Source: Acropora yongei | Lineage: Eukaryota > Cnidaria > Anthozoa > Scleractinia > Acroporidae | NCBI GenBank assembly: GCA_014634225.1 | Contig: BLFN01000199.1 | Coordinates: 21,377 to 34,678, forward strand | DNA: 13,302 bases | Direction: 5' to 3' | In this document: in pieces, positions 8,753 to 13,302 of the stretch | How the letters are laid out: each line of letters begins with the position of its first letter | Numbering within the stretch: position 1 is the first letter of the stretch | Program-made: the position numbers and the translations under genes | Notes under the pieces: model-generated | The model's database searches: none | What the model was told of the DNA's origin: nothing | The model's input: the letters and a program-made list of their open reading frames with translations, nothing else

Positions 8753-9015
8753 TGTTTTATTGTGCTACAGAGGTGACAGGCTGAACTCACCCCAAGCCTT
8801 TTCTTGAAATTAGCGACCGCTGCACTATGCTTGTGGGGAACTAAACTGAAGGCTCTGACAATCATTTAAATGCGATGAGCTGTGTGTTCACCGGAAGTAT
8901 GACCTAGGTCTTGAGAAAGCAGCATGATGATTTTATTGCATAACTCAACGCTCTTGTTTCCTTTGAGGTTCACAGAGAAACACGTCATAAGGGTGTCCGG
9001 TCCAGCTTCTTTGAG
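8753..9015 (-). pseudogene. Unrecognised repeat-encoded open frame, copy 1 (one internal stop)
   Basis: I do not recognise this sequence. On the minus strand an open frame starts right after CTATAGCTATAG (acceptor-like) with LKEAGPDTLMTCFSVNLKG and continues through IIMLLSQDLGHTSGEHTAHR. It meets a TAA at 8868-8866 and carries on as MIVRAFSLVPHKHSAAVANF, a KKRLG segment and ACHLCSTIKH. It stays open to TGA at 8712-8710, but the part beyond about 8753 overlaps Penelope-like sequence and is probably chance. The last 146 bases (8753-8898) recur in inverted orientation at 9459-9604, where the stop is a serine codon. The residue mix (hydrophobic and basic, with one CxxC) and the pattern of changes between copies suggest former coding sequence. 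It could be part of an uncharacterised transposon protein or a duplicated exon of a host gene. Confidence 0.5.
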
Positions 9016-9188
9016 CTATAGCTATAGCCTCTTTATCCCGTAAAATATGAAACGCCAAAATACCTTACATACCACCTATTTTACAAGATGGTCACTGAAA
9101 AGGCAGTGGTCGCCTTTGAGGTGGTTAACCTTGAAAAGGTTTTTCGAATTACATTTTAAAATGCTAAACGCTGCCGTGAACGGTTGTA

Positions 9189-9193
<5 letters not shown>

Positions 9194-9223
<30 letters not shown>
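9194..9223. repeat. (TA)15 microsatellite
   Basis: Thirty bases of uninterrupted TA lie in the spacer of the 146-bp inverted repeat. A plus-strand open frame across it (9047-9253) encodes IYIYIY and is not credible. Confidence 0.97.
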
Positions 9224-9225
<2 letters not shown>

Positions 9226-9455
9226 TAAGATATTAAAATTGAAGTTGAATTAGTTGCAAAAAGAAAAGTGGAATAATCCTAACAAATTGAAAACTACGGT
9301 AAAATTAACTAATCTCTTCTAAGGTCTTTACAGATTTATAGATTCATAGATTCTGTACGGATTTATAGATTCTAGCAAATTGTCGAATAGCTTCAACGCA
9401 TTATCTTGGAAAGTGCCGTTTTTGCTAGGAACCACTAATCTAATGGCGTTGGAGC

Positions 9456-9644
9456 CACACTTCCGGTGAACACACAGCTCATCGCATTTCAATGATTGTC
9501 AGAGCCTTCAGTTTAGTTCCCCACAAGCATAGTGCGGCGATCGCTAATTTCAAGAAAAGGCTTGGGGTGAGTCCAGCCTGTCACCTCTGCAGCACAATAA
9601 AACATTTCAAAACAAAATCAATGTTTCTACCAGTTGCTGTCTAA
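9456..9644 (+). pseudogene. Unrecognised repeat-encoded open frame, copy 2
   Basis: Bases 9459-9604 repeat 8753-8898 in inverted orientation with 141 of 146 bases identical and no gaps. The plus-strand frame reads HTSGEHTAHRISMIVRAFSL, then VPHKHSAAIANFKKRLG and ACHLCSTIKH, and stays open to TAA at 9642-9644. It lacks the stop codon seen in copy 1. The segment sits inside the non-LTR reverse transcriptase remnant on the opposite strand. It replaces roughly 100 residues of that protein between its ETLILF stretch and its SNAIRLVVP stretch, so it arrived by insertion with deletion or by a rearrangement. No start codon or promoter can be assigned. Confidence 0.5.
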
Positions 9645-10335
9645 GCTCCTATTTGGCGAGATGTTTCAGTTTTAGTAGTACTGATAGAGTGGCGTAGCAT
9701 CCTGATACCGTGTCCTTAATGTGGTCATCCCACTTGCTGTTCATTAATGTGGACTCCAAGCAGTTTACACGATTTTATACGTTCTAGTTTATAACCATTG
9801 ACGGAGATGTTGGGATGCACTCCAGACAATTGCGAGGTGGATAAAATGATGACCTTAGTTTTCTCGTTGTTAAAGGCGAGGGAACTCTCCTTAGACCAGA
9901 CACTTAGTTTGTTAATTGATTGAGAAATAGTGTTTCTACAGTTATTTAGGTCAGATATTTTAGCATGGTCGTAGATTGTTGTGTCGTCCACATACTGGAA
10001 GCATTTGACATTTAAGTTTTCCTGAAGATCAGCAACTTTAGAAAATGAAAAGCACTGGACTCAGAATGGAGCCTTGCGGAACCCAAAATTCACGTTCTTA
10101 AGTTCTGAGCCCTTGTCATCGATCTAGTATGAATTGTTTACGATGCGTAACATAACTGAGTGTCCATATCAGGAAATCTCTTGAAAAACCTAGTTTACTC
10201 ATCTTGGCGACAAGATTTCTAAATCAAATCGTGTCAAAGGCCTTAAAAAAGTCAGCTAGGATAATCATAGTTACCTCTGAAGGCTTCATGGCTTTAGCAT
10301 GTCATCTCGAATAAGCATGAATCAGGGAGCATGGA

Positions 10336-10346
10336 TGGCGCAGCGG
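10336..10346 (+). promoter_or_regulatory. Pol III A box of the SINE
   Basis: TGGCGCAGCGG fits the TRGYNNARNNG consensus at every position. It lies 32 bases before the B box, as in tRNA genes. Confidence 0.8.
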
Positions 10347-10378
10347 TGAGAACACTCGCCTCAGACCATTGTGGCTCG

Positions 10379-10389
10379 GGTTCGATTCC
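10379..10389 (+). promoter_or_regulatory. Pol III B box of the SINE
   Basis: GGTTCGATTCC matches the GGTTCRANYCC consensus exactly. It corresponds to the T loop of the ancestral tRNA. Confidence 0.85.
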
Positions 10390-10760
10390 CGGACTCGACG
10401 ACATATGTGGGTTGAGTTCGTTGTTGGTTCTCTTCTCTGCTCCGTGAGGTTTTTCTCCGGTACCCCGGTTTTTCCCTCTCCTCAAAAACCAACATTTCCA
10501 AATTACAATTCGATCCGGATTTCAGCGGACGAATAGCCACTCTGTGGAGGTGCCACTGCAAAATTCCCTATTATTAGCTTGAAGTACAATAGTGGTCGAT
10601 TGCCCCTTTCGATATGCAGAGATGTTACTGTTAAGGTTGTGTGGGTGAGGAAAAATGAAAGATACTAAGAATGAAAGGAAACTAGATGACAAACTTAACC
10701 GTCAGTAAGTACATGAAATTGTTTTCTAGGGTTAGGGTCTATGGACCTTTTCAAGGTTGA

Positions 10761-11185
10761 TGACACCATATTGGTTGNNNNNNNNNNNNNNNNNNNNNNN
10801 NNACATTACAGTGAGTGGCCGTTTTCGAACCTTTGCCACTATTTTTATTAATATTATTAACATTCATCCAACGGAAGATTAGGCCAGTAAAGAAGGTATG
10901 AGGTGCCTAAATTGGAATTATAAATCTTCTCATGTCGCTTCTAATTTCGCGGCAATTCACATAATGAATTTGTATGAAATCTCCAAAATACGTTCACAGT
11001 CGTTGTAACCTGAACCTGTTCTTTATACTTCATGAAAATAATGTCAGTACAAATGTCTTGTAAAAGACTTTTTCGCTGTCAAAATAGTGCGTCCGTAGCG
11101 GAGTTACAGAGGTTCAAAGTCAACCAAAATCCCATACATTCACTGTAATTTTAGCCTTGTTTGGCCCCCAACCAATATGGCGTCA
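10761..11185. mobile_element. Inverted-repeat element with the gap in one arm
   Basis: TGACACCATATTGGTTG at 10761-10777 pairs with the complement of 11169-11185 at 16 of 17 positions. After the gap, ATTACAGTGA at 10805-10814 pairs exactly with the complement of 11140-11149. Further inward only patches match (AACCT, near 10830 and 11110). The two blocks keep order and approximate spacing, as expected of diverged terminal inverted repeats. There are no coding frames inside. Confidence 0.6.
10778..10802. other. Assembly gap, 25 N
   Basis: Twenty-five Ns interrupt the left arm of an inverted repeat whose right arm (11150-11168) is intact. The corresponding stretch in the right arm is about 19 bases and begins with a C/G run, so the true gap is probably short. 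Confidence 0.98.
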
Positions 11186-11872
11186 TTATCCGAACAAAAT
11201 GAAAAAGCGAAACAGAAGATCAGAGAGAATCATTCACCCAATATATTTATTTTGAATATGAAAACAGCAAAGTTCTTTACAGCACTCGCTGATCTTACAA
11301 AAATGCAGTCCCCAGAAATTTTTTCGTTTCTCTCTCATAATTGTTTACACTTATGAGTTTTTTTTTTAAATTTGCGTGCTAGCCTTGCTAAATTAAACCT
11401 TTGTGCGTATATTTCTTATAAATGTTTCATTTGCTGTTTTGTAAGTAGCACCTTTCATTTTAATTTATTTGCCAGTAAGTAACAGATTGTACCACAGCTC
11501 TCTCGTCTGCAGAGGCATCTATCTCTCGTATCACTCTCAAGTTGCAAAGGATCTTACCCTCATTCCCATGCAAGCTGCAAAGGGAGAAGGAAGGTAAGAT
11601 CACACACACGCCCATGATAATGGAAAAGCAAATTCTCTGCTCTCCTCACTTCTCCCCTTTTCTTTGGCATTTTTTATTCGATTTTCACAAACGAGCATCT
11701 GAGGAGGAGAGGGTACCTACAGTTAAGAAACTACAGATTATGACTATTAAATCAACCATAGCGTACACATGTAGTTCTTCATGAAAAAGATATAACTAAT
11801 CGAGTGAGCACTTTCTGGGAAGCCTCCCCCACCCAAGCTGCAATCCCAGAAATTAATTTCCCGTAAGGGTGT
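11186..11872. other. 3' flank of the vWA gene
   Basis: The part above about 11670 is probably 3' UTR on the minus strand. Below it I see AT-rich sequence only. A 9-bp GATCTTACC/GGTAAGATC pair lies near 11550 and 11595. The plus-strand frame 11542-11784 has no recognisable domain. Confidence 0.45.
11673..11678 (-). promoter_or_regulatory. Candidate poly(A) signal for the vWA gene
   Basis: AATAAA reads on the minus strand about 195 bases beyond the stop codon of the vWA exon, a reasonable distance for a short 3' UTR. Other AATAAA hexamers occur further on (for example near 11465), so the used site is uncertain. Confidence 0.4.
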
Positions 11873-12153
11873 CTAGCAGGAGGGATTAGGCTCATCCTTA
11901 ATGATGTTGTATTCCTCTGGGGCAACTTCCTTTACAACCAACTTGATAACTTCTACGAATTGCGTATAATCTTGGACTCGGGACAGGAACTTCCTTGGCG
12001 GATTGGAAGCCACTTGCATCATCTCAACAAGGCCACTCCAGGAGTCTCCAACTATAACCACATAAATCTTCACCCCAATTTTTTTCAATGCATCTGCGTT
12101 GGGTTGAAAATTTGCTTGTCCGTCAGTAACAAGAAGAACCACCTGGCGGCCAC
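11873..12153 (-). CDS. Terminal coding exon of a vWA-domain protein
   Basis: This is the last coding exon of a gene whose protein ends in a von Willebrand factor A domain. The exon follows a pyrimidine-rich tract ending in AAAG (acceptor AG at 12155-12154). It begins with the last two bases of a split codon and runs 93 codons to TAG at 11875-11873. Reading in, I see GRQVVLLVTDGQ, the core beta strand with the TDG aspartate that in this family helps form the metal-ion adhesion site. Then comes IGVKIYVVIVGD, the next hydrophobic strand, and VQDYTQFVEVIKLVVKEV, the final helix. A short polar tail ending NPSC precedes the stop. The family's DxSxS motif belongs to earlier exons and is absent here. 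Such domains bind collagen, matrix or other proteins, usually extracellularly; the full domain order of this protein cannot be seen. The collagen/matrilin-like style suggests an extracellular product, but that is inference. The vWA call is strong; the gene's identity is unknown. Confidence 0.88.
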
Positions 12154-13140
12154 CTTTAAAAAAGAAAAAATATATACTTCGAATTATTATATAACAACTT
12201 GTTTAACTCATCCTCACTGCATTGAGCCTGCGAGGGTGTTTGTAAGCTACTAGAGCTACTAGTAGTAAGGGTGCCAAAGACCAGCGTCGTTTCTTGTCTT
12301 GGTGTCAAACAGAAAAAACTTTAACTATTGGTTCATGGCTGCTAAGCTGCTTTCTTTTCTCTTTTGGGATGATATGACGCAAGTCAGTCACAACTTTACC
12401 ACTACGGCGATAAACCACCAAACTCAGTTTTGAAAGCCATTTGGTTTTATGTTACAATTTTCCAGTTGAATTTTATATGATTATTTTTTCATGTGCATAA
12501 ATATTATTTCTTACCCAGAAGGATTGCCCGAGAAGAAGAACTTTATAAGTGAGGTTCAAACCTGAATTGCTTGGGTCAGAGGAAGATAAAGCATTCACTC
12601 CTAAGCCACACTGGCTGATATTGCATCATACCGGAAATTTTAGTGTTATAAATAATTTTGTGTGAGGCCACCTAGCTGCAAGACTACTTAAATCAAACCT
12701 AGTCGAAAATACAAAGCCTTCCAAGTAGGTCTCATTACTCTAGAGCAAAAGAGCAGACTATGATGCTTGTGCCAAGCTTGTGCACGGGAGTATTGCCTGA
12801 CCGAAATTCCCATTACACCCTCATTCAAAGTCGCATCGCTCTCCCCCACCATGGTTACTTGTTAACATCTAGTGGACAAAAGTACCCTACAGCCCCAAAC
12901 ATAGATCGTTTTGCCAAATTCGTTGCCATTAATTAGTACTGCACTGTTTAGACAGTATTTAATGATTTATCTAGTATCTGACGGGTACCTGCAATTCGGT
13001 GTAATTACTGCAACGAGTGCTATTCAACTTATCTCTTCTAGGTATGAATTGTCCTCAATATAGACCTTGTTTCAAGCTTTCACTTTGGTAGCATTGAAAC
13101 TGATGAAGCATTCTGAATTAGAACTGCATCACGCAGTCAC
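12154..13140 (-). other. Probable intron of the vWA gene
   Basis: The acceptor of the vWA exon is at 12154-12155. No upstream vWA sequence (the DxSxS strand and following helix) was found in the rest of the window on the minus strand, so the intron likely extends past 13140 and contains the truncated SINE. Confidence 0.5.
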
Positions 13141-13200
13141 ATAATAATAAATGGCTTATTATATGTATTAATAATAATAAATGGCTTATTATATTTATTA
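13141..13200. repeat. Two tandem 30-bp AT-rich units
   Basis: Bases 13141-13170 and 13171-13200 are consecutive copies differing at one position (atatGtatta versus atatTtatta). They abut the 3' end of the truncated SINE and look like an expanded tail. Confidence 0.85.
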
Positions 13201-13302
13201 GTAGTGTCCACGAAGTGGCTCTTCTCCTACTAATACAAAAATTAAATCAAATCAAATGTTCGTTTTTGTGGAGAGGGGAAAACCGGAGAACCCGGCGAAA
13301 AA
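13201..13302 (-). mobile_element. Second SINE copy, truncated by the window edge
   Basis: Read on the minus strand, this matches the 3' body of the SINE at 10322-10572: CGCCGGGTTCTCCGGTTTTC, CTCTCCACAAAAACGAACAT, then GAGCCACTTCGTGGACACTA. The tRNA-like head would lie beyond base 13302. The AT-rich tandem repeat at 13141-13200 is probably its simple-sequence 3' tail. Confidence 0.8.

Larger units (their letters stand above)
8753..9604. repeat. Long inverted repeat, 146-bp arms, 560-bp spacer
   Basis: The left arm is 8753-8898 and the right arm 9459-9604, with five mismatches and no indels. The spacer holds the rest of the unknown frame, a (TA)15 microsatellite and the 3' tail of the non-LTR element. 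Similarity stops sharply at both arm ends, apart from one synonymous codon beyond the inner edge. Confidence 0.9.
10322..10572 (+). mobile_element. tRNA-derived SINE, near full length
   Basis: A 5' tRNA-like head carries perfect RNA polymerase III promoter boxes, with an A box at 10336-10346 and a B box at 10379-10389. A body follows with GAGGTTTTTCTCCGGTACCC and CTCCTCAAAAACCAACATTT, then a tail with AGCCACTCTGTGG and an ATTATTA end. It lies inside the non-LTR reverse transcriptase: LINE protein sequence reads up to 10583 on one side and resumes at 10310 on the other. I associate this layout with abundant coral SINEs. Such elements encode no protein and are moved by a partner LINE. The head has diverged from a functional tRNA and should not be called as a tRNA gene. 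Confidence 0.85.
10311..10583. repeat. Target-site duplication flanking the SINE
   Basis: ATAAGCATGAA (10311-10321) and ATTAGCTTGAA (10573-10583) flank the SINE, 9 of 11 bases matching. Removing the SINE and one copy rejoins the interrupted reverse-transcriptase reading on the minus strand, which supports these boundaries. Confidence 0.7.
9328..10640 (-). pseudogene. Non-LTR retrotransposon reverse transcriptase remnant, interrupted
   Basis: Minus-strand pieces of one non-LTR (LINE-type) reverse transcriptase lie in the expected order. They are SAYRKGQSTT near 10615; LIRDDM near 10310 and KPSEVTMIILADFFKAFDTI ending at 10227, which holds palm motif A; VPQGSILSPVLF at 10082-10047; YVDDTTIYDH at 9994-9965, the catalytic YxDD box; a long open stretch to LLGVHINEQ near 9735; KWDDHIKDTVSGCYATLSVL just after; and SNAIRLVVP with GTFQDNA from 9453, ending in TAA at 9330-9328. 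At least three frameshifts (near 10130, 10080-10040 and 9725) and several stops separate them. A SINE splits the element at 10322-10572, and an unrelated 146-bp segment at 9459-9604 replaces part of its thumb region. The 5' endonuclease half was not seen. The motif style suggests the CR1/L2/Jockey side of the tree, but I cannot place the clade. Confidence 0.88.

Noticed and set aside
10328..10400. A functional tRNA gene
   Set aside because: Pol III boxes are perfect, but the sequence is the head of a SINE with a body, tail and target duplication, and a cloverleaf with paired acceptor arms is not evident.
11960..12253. 97-residue plus-strand open frame
   Set aside because: It is the antisense shadow of the vWA exon and runs into its intron.
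12520..12567. A 47-base upstream exon of the vWA gene, with AG acceptor and GTAAGA donor on the minus strand
   Set aside because: The only stop-free reading ends in a phase that cannot join the vWA exon, and the peptide (LNLTYKVLLLGQSFW) does not fit the domain.

Overview
This window looks like animal nuclear DNA, most likely from an anthozoan cnidarian such as a stony coral. It has eukaryotic splice signals, a von Willebrand factor A (vWA) domain exon, a tRNA-derived SINE of a type I associate with coral genomes, a Penelope-like element with a GIY-YIG endonuclease, a non-LTR retrotransposon and many short inverted-repeat elements. There are no operons, no Shine-Dalgarno architecture and no long uninterrupted genes. 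The taxonomic call rests on remembered repeat families, not on a search.

Layout. Bases 1-2380 are mostly unassigned, with one small foldback (940-1021) and one protein-like open frame (1206-1478). Bases 2385-4269 carry three short elements with terminal inverted repeats (2385-2903, 3127-3502, 4038-4269). Bases 4350-6030 form a nested block: a 12-bp minisatellite of about 46 units, several pieces of a foldback element ending in CCTGG/CCAGG, and a 613-bp TA-flanked element inserted into it. Bases 6040-7420 hold a diverged duplication, a 20-bp tandem repeat, a broken protein-like frame (6844-7158) and a GATAAT-rich stretch.

Bases 8026-10640 are a graveyard of retroelements, nearly all on the minus strand: the 3' part of a Penelope-like element (8026-8735), and a non-LTR reverse transcriptase (9328 to about 10640) broken by a tRNA-derived SINE that has a recognisable target-site duplication. 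Between and inside them sit two inverted copies (8753-8898 and 9459-9604, 141 of 146 bases identical) of a sequence that encodes a peptide I do not recognise. Bases 10761-11185 are an inverted-repeat structure with a 25-N assembly gap in one arm.

The only convincing host-gene exon is 11873-12153 on the minus strand: the last coding exon of a protein ending in a vWA domain, with an acceptor site, a stop codon and a candidate poly(A) signal. Its upstream exons were not found in the remaining 1.1 kb. The window ends in a second SINE copy, in the opposite orientation and cut by the window edge.

No set of genes here acts together as a pathway. The interest lies in the nested mobile DNA, the unrecognised repeat-encoded peptide and the minisatellite that is open on both strands.
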